A stretch of 64,000 bases of DNA. Origin: Fasciolopsis buskii (Eukaryota; Platyhelminthes; Trematoda; Plagiorchiida; Fasciolidae). Of the stretch, positions 1 through 13,645 are shown one piece after another. Both the position numbers and the translations under genes were made by a program. The first letter of the stretch is position 1. Every line of letters starts with the position of its first letter. The stretch covers positions 1 through 64,000 of the forward strand of contig LUCM01007453.1 in the NCBI GenBank assembly GCA_008360955.1, read 5' to 3'. Under the pieces are notes generated by a model, which saw nothing but the letters and a program-made list of their open reading frames with translations, was not told the origin of the DNA and searched no databases.

Positions 1-3000
1 GGGAAGTTTCCTGAACTCGGTTAGGCGGCCAAAGAGCCAGCATCTCCTGCCTTAGTTCGGACTCCATAAAAAAATCTTTTTGCAAGCGGTTGACTTGCGT
101 CAAGAGCGGGACGTCTTTCGTTTTATGGAAGAATTCTGAGCCTTAACAAGTTCCATCTAGTGCTGACAAACTTTACTAGGCTTCCTTGGTTTATGTTGAG
201 TGATCAGAGTGGGTGGACGAATAATAGCGAAAAGAAGTTTTGCGTGAAAGTCGCTTGCCGCTCTATGCGAGTCAGGCAATAAAAGAAAGCTGGTCAGATC
301 GAGGGTTCACAGAGCGTCACGATCACGTTATAACGTCGACATCTGGGAAGAGACAGTATAGTTGATACACATGTGTGAGGAAGGTTTGCTACGGGGAGGG
401 AAGCTACACGTGACCATCTTGTGGTCACTCCCAGGGAAGGGTTTTAGCCCTGAAACCTTAACATTAAGAGTGTTATGCATAAACACTAGGTCTCAGATAT
501 TATGGGGATAAGATCCTTTTGGGGCTTGGTCACATGCTGAGTCCATGTGCCTTCAGCGTGCGGTTTCAGAAACAATGTTGATGGGGTAGGTTGGCAGCCG
601 GAACGCAACAAATCTTAGGGGGCAATTGACACGTCACCTGCCAGTTATCTTACCGCCTGAAGGGAAGACCAGAGAGAAAAACGAAGCCTGTGGATATAGA
701 AAGAGAAGATATTCAAGAAGCTATTAGCAGTTAGTGGTTCTTGGGATACACCATCCTATGTGGAATGGAGCCTCGAGTAAAATTGTACTAGAAGCAACTG
801 TGGTCCAGGGATACGAAATCAGGAAGTGGGCGATGCAGAACGGAAGGTCTGTGCGGCTGCTTCACGTAGGGTAATTAACTGCCTCCTCTGCTATTTGATG
901 TATTGGTTTGGTAGCGTGTGTGTGGCCCGCTAACGAAAAAGACGAAGTGGAGCTGTGGTCTGTTAGCCAAGCCCTTTAATTTCTTCAAGGCTATAATGAT
1001 CGTAGGAGTTTTTGATTGGCTCGTTTAATAATCTTAGCTCCCTCAGCTTTAGAGTCAGTGAGTCGCGAGTTCTAGGAGGATTAGGAAAGAAAAATTCCCT
1101 GGAAAGCATCTATAGTCCAACGTGACATCCAATATGGTTGGTTCGAATGGGGTCAATCAATACCAACGGGATCATTAGGCGGTTTCCGTAGTGCGTAGCT
1201 CTCATGAGGGAGTAAATCCAATGGAGGTAAATGTATTGGCGGGAAGGAACTGTCTTTTTTACGAAATTCGCGAACTGAAGATCAAGGTGATAGAAGAAGT
1301 TTGGGGCTTAAAAATGCCGCTGGTGTTGTCAAAGGAATGCGGTGTGTGGGAACGTGGTATCAGTGGAAGTGGGACCGTGTTAGGTTGCCGAATTGTAACT
1401 TTCTCAAGGCGAAACTGGCAATCTGGAGGGTTAGTGGGGATGAGCTGTGGAAAATGCCAGAGAAAAATCCGGTTAGCAGAGGTGCTTGAGGTAAGGCGCT
1501 AACCCAGAGTGAGTGTTGGGAAAGGGTCTCATGATAGGTTGTGACTGAAAGGGTGAAATACAGTTTTCTAAAGTTTGTCAGGTATCCTGGGAGGGGGCAG
1601 GGGTAAATCCTGCAAATTTATGAAAATAGTGTTAGGTGGGCTCAGGATTTTGGCGTAAAGGAGTAGAAAGAGTGCAGTGTAGTGGCGGAAATGCATCTAA
1701 ATAGGGTTGACTTGTAAGTGATATAAAGTAAGGGCAGATAAGCGGCAAGGCCTATCAACGGATGGCATCTGGTATGCCATGGTGGACATGTGGCAAACTG
1801 TGTTACAAAGGACGCGGGAGGCATTAATATGGTGGGCCAAGCAACTCGTGATTGTAGGCGGCGGTTAGTGGGCCCTCGTGAGTTTGTGGACGCTTCCCGG
1901 TTTGGCCGAGCGAAATGGCTACTCGAATGCGAATGTGCCGTAGAGCCGCGGACAGCGAGATGTCACTCAGACAAGGTTGACCCACTGGGTAGCCAGGAGG
2001 CTAATGTAAATGCGGTAAGTGGCAAGTTAAGAACAGATCACTGGTAGGCGCTTCCTGCGGGATTCATCTCGATTTAAGGCTGGGGCCAGCCTGTTGTTTG
2101 ACAGAAGGACGAAGGTGAAGGTTATCTGAAAGGCATAGAATGCCAGACGGCCACTATAAACCTGAGACGTATTCAATCTCGTGGTTGATACGCGTCAGCG
2201 CTCCTGAGACTTAGGGTTTCAGAGTTGCTAGATTTAGCTGAGCACGTTTGCTGGGTGGTTGGACAGTCGAGGATAGTGAGCTTCATCCAGATATACCGGT
2301 ATGGGTTGAGACAAACGGAGGTGATGTCCAAGGATTGCCACTATCGTATCGGGTATACACCACAGTTGGGTGCCACTACCATCAGAATATTTTTTCTCAG
2401 ACGGACTGGTAGCAGGTCTGGGGGGATATGGCCACTACAGAAATTTCATGCGGGTAATGTACAGAGATGGCCGATTGTGCGAATTGCTTGAAGATGCAGT
2501 TTTTGAGGGCTTTTGCCTAATCACCATCTGTATGTTGGTCCCGACAGTGGTCACCGGGCACGGGATAGCCGGAGATTTGGGTCGATGGAGTACATTGCAG
2601 GGAGGAGGTAGGTTATTGGCAGCCATCGTAGTAGGCTCAGGATTTAGCCTCATCTGGAGGAACCTGCACAGGCAGTGTACTGGTCAGAGGGGGAGCGCTG
2701 GATACAACGGAAGACCTTTTAATCTCGGAAGTTCCGGTAAATGTCTGTGACCCGCAATATATCTCCCTGGAAGGGAATTTTATCCGTAAAGCTCTTGGTA
2801 TTTGTGTAATGCGTATAGTTGGCAATAGTTGCCCTGTTTGCTATAATTTCCTTACTAGAGAATTCTTCACGGAATTGAAATATAATGGGACAGTCATTTT
2901 TGGGGAATTTTTCCCGGAGCCTAGAGTGCAGAGATTGATGGGTCATGCTACAATCATCGAGAATTGTAGATTGAACCACTGGCACTGGGAAGCGGTCGGG

Positions 3001-3060
3001 TATTTTAAAGAAAACGGCGTCGTTTGCGTTTGCAATATGGTTGTGAGCTTCTTTATTTAA
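1..3060. other. Unassigned, G-rich on plus strand
   Basis: I recognise no gene here. The plus strand is rich in G and T and poor in C. ORFs are short and overlap without a convincing protein family. A plus-strand ORF at 2370-2750 has a faint resemblance to the stretch before reverse-transcriptase motif B (residues reading RNFMRVMYRDGRLCELLED, then CMLVPT where CMLSPT would be expected). That is too weak to assign. Confidence 0.4.
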
Positions 3061-6000
3061 GGGATAAAAGAAGCTTCATGAAGCAGCCAGATTGCTGGCA
3101 TTAGAAGGGTCAGTTAGACTGGCTAATGGTGAAAATTTCAACGACAAGTCCTCGGTCTGTTGTACTTTGATACATCAAGAGCTTTGGAACCAGAATTACT
3201 AATTTTTATTCAGCAAGCGGGGTGGAGCACGTTTTAGTGGGAATCAGGGGTTCTAATGGTCTTCCGGGTACTACGGTGCGGTGCTGTCGTCGCTTCGCCT
3301 CCGCTGGTGAAGGCAATGTAAGGATTGTCGAATATCGAGGATGTATGAAATGGCCATGAGACACAATGTAAGTTTGGCGACGGGCAACGGGATGGTGTCG
3401 AGGCGTGCAGGATTGTGCAAGTGAAAAGATAAATGGACAGACTAACTGACAATTCTGATCTTAATATTATATTGATGGACGGGTAGAATATGTGGTTAGC
3501 AGCACAAATGCGTTCGAAGTAGATCCAGGCTGGAGCTAAAAATGTGACGGTCCAGGCTTGAAATAAATATTGACAGAAATGTAAGCAAGAGATGTCAGAA
3601 GGTAATGCCCGAAGGAATTTCGGGGATATTTTCAACCATGAAAACGTTTCTAATTATGTCAAAAATACTTCAAAAACACCCTGATTTGCCAAAAACATTG
3701 ATGCGAACAACTCACAGCGAGGAGGATTGCATAGCATGCATGTATGGAGTTAAATCTAATTACGTACAGGAGTTGCCTTCGTGGTGCATGCTTCCCCGTA
3801 TTAACACGCTCCGCGTTATTACAAGTGGAAATTATCGGCGAATCTATAGATGCATAAACGACCCCAGGTTTTTAGCCGAATTTAAATGCTTATATCTCAG
3901 CAAATATAAAGAAAAATCCATTTACCTACGTGCATGCCCATACATGACAGATAAGTGACACGCGTAATATATTTATAAATGAAATTTCATGTGTACCTTG
4001 CTGCCATATCAATGCATCATTCTATACATGCATAAATGCCGATGTAAGTCTGTGTGCCTGCACGTGTACACGAATTTACACAGGTGCATATGTATACAAA
4101 CGTAAAAATAGATACCTGTGAGTTGCTCAACAGATGCCTGTCTAGTGGATTCAGTGGCCATGGATTGATGAAATTACATGTACCCGGTGGGTTGGATATA
4201 GGTTACTTGTGGCCACTGATTTTATTAAATAATTATGTACGCACTCAAACGTTACACTTTCCATAGCACCACTTGAATTCGCAAACACACCCACTGAAAA
4301 CGGCTGTCTGACTAGGCAATGAATGGTCTAGAAGAAGATGCAAATCCGGCGCAGATTAGTCTGCACAATGCTAGTAACAACCTAAGGCACTCGTAGTTCC
4401 TTGGACGACTGACAGTGGGTTGTCTAGGGACAAGCAAAATAACAAGCTATGGAAGTTGCAAAGTTCACATATAGCCTTTTATATGGATAGTCTCATCTAG
4501 CTCCAACCGTTGTTGAGAACCTTCAAAGAACCCCACTCATGAGCGAGCTAACAGCAATGCAAAAGTAAAAGGTTATGGTTCTACGGGATGGTGGTGGCTC
4601 CAAATGAGGCCATTTTCACGCTATCGATGTTGTCCGGTGTTCCGAAATTGGCCCCTTCGTGCATCACCCGTCATAGTCCACCGCATTGGTCTTCAGCCTC
4701 CCCTTGTCTTACGGTCGCAGATGAAAACGAGGGGGGGGGAATAGTTCATCATGCTTTTCCAGCCTTAACGGTCCATCTGAGAAGAGGAAAACGAGTACAC
4801 CAGTGGCGTGGTTCGAGCTGTCTTTGGTTTTAAAGAACCGGAACGGGAGAGCCAGATCTGGAGAGCAGTGTCTAGCACGCATGCATAGCTAACTCACAGG
4901 CAAGGATAGGAGTTATCGGCCTCAAGATCTTCGTTATATTGACATTTTCTGTCACCCGGCGAATGGAAACTGTGGCCGTTGCTGGCCTGGAGAAGAGCCA
5001 GAGAATGAGAGAGAGTACGGAATTTCTTCCAGATGACGTCATGGTAAGTGACTGAGATAAATAAAAGTTGGCCAGACGTACGAGGATGCTGAAACGTAAA
5101 ATCTTTAGTATTCAGTTCCATGCGAACGTTACAGTGCGCAGGCGACTGTCTTGAAATGCGCAGCAGGACGGATTCTCTTGGGACGTACAACACGGAACTT
5201 CCATCTGCTTACTACATATAAGATGTTCGGATCACTCAGTCAGAGACTCCATGTTGATTGCTTGTATCTCTCCGTGACCTTCTAAACTCTACGCAGACGC
5301 CGATAGGATGTCTGACACAAGTTATAGGGACTAAGAGAAATTATCTTCCATGTTTGTGAAATTTGTTTGATTTATGCGCCTACTGTACATTCTTTGGGAG
5401 GACCCAATATGAATGATCGTGCATGAGCTGCCATCGATTATACTACTTCGGATTACCAGGAAAAAGGCACCACTGAATTGAGTCACGGACGACAGAGTGG
5501 TCCGGATGCTAGGACAGGGTGTTCCGCGGTCATTCTTGAAGAGGTGGGAAGGAAAAAGCATCGTAGTTCCAGGAAAGCAGTTCATTTTTGAACAGGATGA
5601 CAGAAAATTTAACCACCTAGTAGTTCCCATATACCCATGTAATTAATCATGAATGAAAAGACAGCAGCTTCACCAGGCTTCAGCATACGTGTCAAATGGT
5701 CGCCCGGGGGAGCAGCGGCAGGCTACAAACTAGATAGGTGAATGGTGAAGCACATAAGGACAATACGATGCGCTGCTTCCCCAGATCGTCTCATAAAGCA
5801 GCCAAATGCACATCTACCGGAAAAGGGCAGTGTGATGATTCCTCTTTTGCAGTGTCAGGTCTGATTTGATGGAAAACATATCCCTTGTTGAAGATGGTTC
5901 ATGGTTTCATGGCTCGAAGTAATCTTTTATTGCTAGGTTAAATTGATTCCCACAAAATGAGTTTTCCATTTTTACAACAGGGGAGTGTTTGAGCCCATAT

Positions 6001-6854
6001 AAGTCATTGCCGAATTCCTCCACAAGATCCCAATTTTTTACTTGACTTACGTTTTTACAACTGCTACCTCTTTTTCACATTCCGAGATGCTGAGGTGTAC
6101 ATATCTCGGTAAATGGGGTTCTCGCGTGTAAGGACCAAAAAAAACAAATTGGGAACACGTGGACAAACACAGAACGGCGGCCTATCATGTGGAGCGCAGA
6201 CCCGTAAGTCTGGATCCAACATCTTCAACGGCATAGATTTTTTTCAATAACGATCGCCATTCAAAACCTGCTAATATGGGCTGGTTTGCTGCCTAGGTGA
6301 ATCAAGTCGTCTCCATGATATCTGCTGTTTTCTTGGAAAACTAGGCTACATACTCCGCGACCAAACGGTTGACTGGGTTCGGGCAAACAGCTGAGAGAGG
6401 ATAAAGTTGGGCAGGTAGGAACAATAAAGAAAACGTCGAGTTTGCCCTTAAGTGAATTGTCCAGCAAAAGTGAAACTTGTCCCGGCAACATGCTTGTGTC
6501 GTCAAAATAAACACTAAGGCAATCACGTAGGAAAGGGCCTTGATATAAGATCAATATGAAAAGGAGCTTATCACAGCAACACGTGAGGAGAATCGGGCGT
6601 CCTTCTGTTGTCACAGACGACGGTGGTAGGTGGTGTGGTCAACCGAGTCCACATTCTCTCTTAAATTAGTAACCTCTAAAACAGTGAACAAGCTTCGCAC
6701 GCCAAAGTCTCTGAGAGTAGGCAGTCATGCATATATAAAAGGGTTGTCACAGTCAATAATTTCTGGACTCCTTTTTCGAAGGCCTCATTAGGCAGTGATA
6801 GAGCAAGCAACTGGTGCGACAATGAATTAAACAACGAGGATTATTTAACAGTAA
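3061..6854. other. Unassigned intergenic DNA
   Basis: No gene, RNA or recognisable repeat was found. Short ORFs occur on both strands (for example minus 3234-3635, 4894-5193, 5331-5630 and 6261-6614) but none shows a domain or motif I recognise. A nine-base G run lies near 4731. Confidence 0.4.
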
Positions 6855-9430
6855 GGTTTACTCTGGTCTTGGTATGCCAATCGTGACCACGACCGTAATA
6901 TTTCGCAGGGAGTAGGAAGTTTTCTTTCTAATTTGAGTGGCTGGAAGGCAAATGTTGCAAATGACACTTTTGAAGAACATTACGTTTGTTTTCGCACACC
7001 GAAGCATCAGAGGTTCAGAATTCAACGCTGCACATCGTTCTTTATAAACTAGGTTAAAGGAAATATCCAATGACATCTTCACCAATGCACGCTTACTTTT
7101 TCCAGTTGCACGCCTGCAGCTTCGTCTCATGCTGGAACATATTGAGAAATCATGCTTTAGCATGAGTCTTACGGGTGTTTTGAAGAGGTTTATTTTACGC
7201 CGATTCAATCTGACAATTTTACATGGCAACGGAGCTAATTTTGGCTTTCGCAACTTGGGTATGTACGTGTTCCAAGAGGTTAAGACCGTAGGATTGGCTT
7301 AGATCTAAATCACAAACCTCATTGCTAATGGAAATGATTTTATTTACAACTTTGGGTTTCCTTTGGACAAAGTGTACTTGTATCAAAGTAGGCATCTTTC
7401 ATCGGCCGGGAACTTCTTCATCCATCCATTGGACGATGTGTTGAGAGACATTTAGTCTTGTGTCATTTGGGTAGTAATAGAACCTAGAGCCTCGAGCTGA
7501 AGGTTGCGAACGATTTTGATGTCATCGGCGGATAGAAAATGAACACCGGTTCTGATAACTTTGAAGACATCATTTACGCACAAAAACAACAAGGGCCTAA
7601 CACACTACCTTAAATTACGCCAGTAGTCAATGACCTGGTGTTTCCCATCCAGTTGATGGCTGAAAAACCTGAAAGGAACCATGGAATTATGAGTCACTTG
7701 ATCGCATATGGTTTGCTGTTACTTCCCAGCCCACGGTGGGATACTCTATCAAAGGCCTTTACCATATCAACAAAGACTATTATCACCGAATGTTTGACGT
7801 TACCGACTTTTGTGCTTGCAATTAGGCAGTCAGTTGCGCAAGCAAGTCAAGGTTTATTTTAGACTAACCGATGTCGACCAGTGTTGATAAATTTGAAGCC
7901 TGTAAGTTATGTCATGATCTGTACTGTAATCAAGTGCCCCATTATCCTGTAGAAATTAGGGTTTTGGCTGTTTGGTCTATAATTGGGTGAGTCAAATTGT
8001 GTGCCTTCCGGTTGTGCCGGGATTGCGGTATGCTTTCCCCGCTGAGGGAGAAGAAGGCCGCAGTGATTAGAGGAGTTGGATATGTTCGCAATGGTATCGA
8101 AATAATCGTCCCTCTAGTGTGAAGATAGTAAGAGGTAAGGAGCCTGGTCCATGGTGGCAGCTGACTTTGTTTTTTTCATCAACGGAGCTATCTCTCTCTG
8201 TAATAACAGTAACGTTGAAAACGCTTCTGGGGTCGGGCATGGTGAAAAAGAATTTAGAAAGTTAATAAAGAACAGGCAAGGGATCAGCGACTTCTTGAGC
8301 TCACCGTTATTGTAGACTTGGCGGTGGATGGGAGTGCCTAAGAGCCCAGCGTGGTCGGATCTTGATTAAATTACTTTTTCTATAGTTGCTTGTGTGATGG
8401 GCTTATTGAGAGCAAGAAGCCCCTGATTTTTTACTGGTAAAGTCAATTATCTTTTCTAACTGTTTTGAAGAGCAACTTATTTGCAGAAACAAAGAGAACC
8501 ACCTGACTGTAGGAAATCCTCATGAAGTTTAGCGATTTTGTAGCCCAATAGGTCATGGTGTTTATTTTGGTGGGCATTGAGTGAGTCTGAGCCGGCGTAA
8601 TACTATCGAAGCACACGTGCAGCAAAGAATAAAGGTTGCTGGTTGCCATTTGCGCCTCACGCGATAGGAAGAATGATTGCCCATTGCAGCTGTGGAGCAG
8701 ACCATATGTGTGATCTCAGGTTTCCACAGAGTAGGGCCCAGTGATTGGAGACTGGATGCTACCTTGGAAAGGTACGACGAATGCGCAGCCGATGGGTAGG
8801 TGATGGCATCCATGGAATCTATTTTCAATGGGTTTGTGGACATGAATTAATGCCATTGGAGAAATTAGTCCCAGAAAATTTTGGTGTATTGTCGAGTCGG
8901 TTAACTGCCATATCCATCCTCCTTTCTGAATGATAGCAGCAAAATTGAGCAACCAGCTAAGAGCAGCAGAGGGAGACCAATGAATGCCTGGAGCATTGAA
9001 ATCTTCCGCCACGAGTTGGGAAACTAGAAAGGTAAAAGTGTAGTCAGTTGCGTCATTTACGAGTTGAAAATCCTTCTGCCAGGTTCTTGGTGGGTGATAT
9101 ACGTATCCCATCAGGAGACTAATATCATCTCCACAAATTATGACATCTTTTTTGCGAATAAGCTAGGGGTCTTGGCACTCTAGTGCTGGTATTTACGCGT
9201 GGACGTGTAAGGACAGCCGTACCAACGATAAGATGGGCAACTTTTTCTGAACAAGTGAAATCCGTTAGTGACAACCGCATCTTCTGGAGTGTTATCATTG
9301 GGCCCTGTCTCGGTGATTATTAGGAAGTCGTAATCAGAATAAATTTCCAAAAGACGAATAGGTTATATTTTTACTACCATAGAACAGCAGAGAGTAAAAA
9401 CGGCAACAAGCGGGAAAATTCCTCACGCCC
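6855..9430 (-). mobile_element. Decayed CR1-like non-LTR retrotransposon (LINE)
   Basis: Read on the minus strand, one element can be followed almost end to end despite frameshifts and stops. It opens with an AP-endonuclease: DFLIITET (about 9330), then YHPP and AEDFNAPGIHW at 9111-8716, corresponding to the metal-binding 'GDFNAP' motif. Next comes the spacer (8649-8443). Reverse transcriptase follows: motif A VDMVKAFDRVSHRG (about 7780), motif B GSVLGP (about 7600) and motif C as SADD (about 7530, where FADD is usual). The C-terminal tail at 7253-6858 includes NLFKTPVRLMLKH, CRRATGKSKR and VYKERCAALNSEPLMLR, a typical CR1 tail. The encoded protein would copy its own RNA at a nicked target site, but this copy is broken many times and cannot be active. 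The clade call (CR1, such as schistosome SR1) is by motif only; a related jockey-group clade is possible. Confidence 0.75.
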
Positions 9431-12400
9431 ACGCTTGACCAACCTTTGGGGAATTTTTTAATTCTCATTTGTGACTCCCCTTGATTGGGAGAACAGCGGA
9501 TCGCTCGAGTAAGAAGGCTTCGGCCCAAGGCAAATAGATGGCGCATCGTCAAATAGTGACTGAAAATGAACGATTGGTGATCCATCAGACTAACTTAGCA
9601 GAACATCTGGTGGGTGGTTAATTTGTGGACCGTTCTCTGCACGTTCAGCCTCGGAGAAAGCCGCCTCATTGAGTGACGATGACAGTAATATTTTTCCTGA
9701 CTGGCTGTCATGAGTGGTAGAGTAAAATGCAGCTGTGCTGTTACTTAAATAGTTCGTTCGTTGGGGTGTTTGCGACAAAACATATTGATGGTGACGGCTA
9801 ACAATGCATCTGCTGATGCGAACGGTAGTTCCCAGGGAAGACGTTTGGTTTGGGCAAGGGGAGTGCAACAGCCTGGGTAGGGTTTTTGAAACTTCCAACG
9901 AGTGGCAATTTGTTAGAATAAGTTATGTATGGGCAATGAGACTTTACAAATATTTAATGATCCAGGCTCACGGAGGGTGGAGACATGGAAGCCGGGGATG
10001 CGCGGGAAAACGCGCTGGAAAGAATAAATGGCTATAACGCATTCTTATTCCAACGTCTAGTGAATGGAGATAAAGGTTTCCTGTAGGTAGAGTATGCGTA
10101 CAGAGGCGGTCGAAGGTTATGGAGGCATTAAATAAGAAAACTCTAAGAGGATCGTGGGAAGCTGGTGTCTGCGGGTTATCGGATTATCCTAACGGGGACA
10201 CACATTGGAACAGGCTCCTGATGACGGTCGGTAGGTGTTAATTGCAGGTTTGCAGTAACTGTTCTCATAAAGAGCCAAGGACGATGTGAGAGAAAGTGGG
10301 CACGTAAGTACTGGGTATTAAGCCAACTGGCCGTCGGACTCTGGTCTTCGTCGGATTATGAGTGGCTTTAGGATAGCGCACAGTGATTCCACTTTCGGAA
10401 AGTGGGTTCAAGGTGAGTGACAGTTTTCTACCTCCCATGAGGGTTTCGACATGTGGACTTGTGAGGTGAATCGGGGTTGGCCTTAAGGAAGGAAATATCG
10501 TAATAATTGGCGGAGTGGTTCTATGGTTGCACAGGGGCCAATCCGGTTTGGATAGGTTGGGTGGGATTTGGAGGCCGTGGGAGCTAAAACGATTGGGGAA
10601 ATAGTAATTTCGCCTCGAGATTCTGAGACCGTAAGAGTTGATGCTGAATGAAAAGGCTGCCGCGGTGGTCTTTTGAGTTGTCTGCTGGCAAGTCGGGGCC
10701 AGTCTTAGGGGGAATGGATTAAGCCGCCAGGTCCGTGGTTGAAGATATCTTAAGATAATACCGCGTTTTTTCTTTTGCCTAGTGGTTGGATAGAAGGTGA
10801 TGAAACCGTTGAATGGAAGTTCACTTTAGACAACTGCGCCACGGGGGTCCCAGACAGAAGCGTTTTTGAATCTCTTTAGGTACTTGGGGATTGGACGAGT
10901 GAGAAGAATTTCGGGCTGTGGGAACACGGGTGCCACAAGATTTTTCTTTATTCGCATCGAACCTCTTTTTGCAGAATTTTGTAGGTGAAGGTTTTAATCC
11001 TTTTAAATGGGGTATTTAGGAAAACAGTTTGACAGCTGGTAATGAATTCTTTAGCCCCAGGTTCACCTGAAAATTAGAAAAATCGGAGCGATGTTTGCAT
11101 TTTTCTTCCTTGCTCTAATTTAAGTGATCATGTGATGATTCATGCCAAAGGTGTGAAGAATACGCGACTCTGTCAGTTCTAGTTTCAGGCGGTCGGCAAA
11201 ATAAAACACGAAAATAATTTTATCTGCCCCTGTACGTTTTCAAAATTCCGTGGGGTTTGAGTCTAGAACGAGGCCTGCGGATATAAGCTTTGAGATATCA
11301 GACAGCTTTCGGTTCCATGACATTGATCGCTGGGGTTAAGCGCAAAATTGTCATCTAGTGAGCGAACTTTCTTCCGCAAGTTTGTAATATGTTCCCAAAG
11401 TCTGTAGCTTTCTGCGCTCCGCTTGGCGTCGGTATAGGAGTCATCTAGTACCGGTAGTTCCATCGCCATATAACGTGTTATTACCGTTTGTTTTGAGTGC
11501 CATGGGATCCTTTTTATTGAATGAACCACCGGACGACCGGTGATGTGTTTACGGACAACTTTATCAGTAGAAATCTCGAACCGGGCTAGAGAGGATGCCA
11601 GTGACATAAGAGGGACGCAGCTTCCAAATCCTGCTCAATAATTTAACTAGATTTAGTACTATGCCTCAATGTCGATGGAGGCGCCATTAAATGGTTTATG
11701 GGAGCTAGCTAGTGGGGACAGTTTCAATGACATTCGGTTCTTCTGTTGCGCTGCGCTTCCTAGGTTAACCAGCCACTTTGAATATTCCATAGCTAGAGGG
11801 AAAGATGCATCATGTATGTAGATAATATGGACTCAACAGAATTTAAAGGGAAAAAAGGCATCGCATTTGTGCAGTAAATTGAGGCCACCACTCGGATTCG
11901 ATGCTGCTTGCGGAGATAAAAAGGAACAGCTGCGCTGCCAAAGAAAGATATGGCAGGGAGCATCCAATTGGTAAATCGCTGGATTGCATATGCCATTTAC
12001 TAACAAATTCGTCAACGGAATAAAAGGTTTGTTTTTAGTCATGTAGGTTTGAACAAGACGAGACCGACGGTTCAGAGTTTGCGCCGACCAACTAGGCCTG
12101 CAAATAAGGAGGGGGGATCCGCTCGCCTTGTGTATCTGCTCATAAGGCGAGTATTCCAGCCAATCGACTTATTATCACGCAACGAAACAGTTGGAAATAT
12201 CATCGAAGGAGAGCCTTAACTGGGAAACCCCGGAGCAGGTCAATAAACGAATGAACCACTCTGGAAAAGGCTTCGTCGCAATGAAGCTCTTAGAACAATG
12301 CAGTGGAACTTCTGGAGAGGACTGGAGTTTAACGACTCCAGAAAAAGGGGAGAACGAAAGGACGCAAATCTAATTAATCATAAAACCTCGCAAAGACAAG

Positions 12401-13259
12401 TGGTTTGGCGCAGAAATTTGGCTACGACGGCAGCATGTTAAAAGCTAAGTCTACCACATGCATAAACACCGTCGGCAACCGTTAAATAGAGCAAACTGTT
12501 TCTAATGAAATTTACCATGTTCCGCATTAGCGGTCCGTCCGTTTAGTTGAACACCCCCAAATAAAGCACCGAAAGTTCGCACTAATCCTTTTTCTCACAT
12601 AAGCGTGCTTACCAAGAAAAAAAACGCAAAGCTCAGATATCAATCACTTATGTTTTCTTTAAATTTATTGTTTTGGAATTCAAACGCTTTTTCTTCAGTC
12701 GTCTACCATCACACATAACTTCAATTATTCCGTCTTTCACCTTGTCCCAAACAAATTCGCCATCTTCTCATTGCAATTGATCAGTAGTGGTCCTCGTTTT
12801 TATTTCATCGGACAGCAGTTTCCCTCCTCCACAATAGCTTTCCCTTGTTGGATGTTCTAGAACGTGGTAGCAAACTCGTGAAGCATTTCGCCTCTCCTGA
12901 ATGCTGCTAGATCAGACCCGTCATTCAGGTAAACTGTGGAGCTTTCGCTGGAAGTTCCATTCAGCCCCCTATCAAACACTACCTCATATAAGTCCAACCG
13001 TAGTACTTCTCTATGAAAAACTCGCCTTTTGTCCCAGCCATCTAGCTTCGTAGTTTCTGCTGCGTGCCACTAAGAGCTGATGCATATAAACGGTAGGTGC
13101 TCTTGCATTTACTGCCGTTTTGGGCCGATGTAGCTTTTCCTTATTTCCCGTGGTCTCCGCTTGGACGTATTCGGATTGGGAGCACGTGTTCATTACTAAT
13201 TTATTTTTCTTTGTTACATGTGGGTTTGTGGAAACGTTTAGCCCCAACACTAATGCATG
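9431..13259. other. Unassigned; G-rich at 9.8-11.2 kb
   Basis: No gene recognised. The stretch 9800-11170 is strongly G over C on the plus strand: in 10501-10620 I counted about 44 G to 16 C. Beyond 11.2 kb composition is more balanced. Minus ORFs at 11263-11607 and 11833-12042 match nothing I know. Confidence 0.4.
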
Positions 13260-13645
13260 CTTCGCTCCCAAATTTTGATCGTGCTCGAAAGCATGATTAT
13301 CGCAATTCGAGAAATGGTATCTGTTGTCACTGCTGGAGGTCGTAACTACCGGAATGGAAGGGAGAGAGCAATGGCACTGTTATACTCTCCTTTTCAGGAG
13401 GCCTTTAATTTGGTTAACCGCGGGCTGTCCTTGTCCGGGTTGTGATCTCTGGCTGTAAGATCCACGGGCGCGGAATGAATTGTAGACTATCTACGTGACT
13501 GCTTAATTGTATGCGAAGTTAGCCGGAGCATTATTCTCTCTACCTGGTGCCTCAGAGAGTTGCCTCGTGGTTCGGTGCCGGGACCGGTGTCACTCCATGA
13601 GTTCATTATTGGCCTAGCAGCGGAAATCAAGTTCTTTCCTGATTC
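13260..13645 (+). mobile_element. CR1-like LINE fragment, reverse transcriptase core
   Basis: Plus-strand frames spell decayed RT motifs. Motif A reads SPFQEAFNLVNRGL (about 13383-13425), matching 'DFQKAFDLVNHRL'. A fold region DYLRDCLIVCEVSRSIIL follows. Motif B reads ELPRGSVPGPVSLHEFIIGL (about 13557-13616), matching 'GVPQGSVLGP..FLIYINDL'. Frames shift between blocks and stops are present. No motif C was found downstream. This is a dead fragment. Confidence 0.6.

Noticed and set aside
2370..2750. Plus ORF resembling an RT motif B region
   Set aside because: Only a handful of residues fit, the GVRQG signature is missing, and no flanking RT motif was found.
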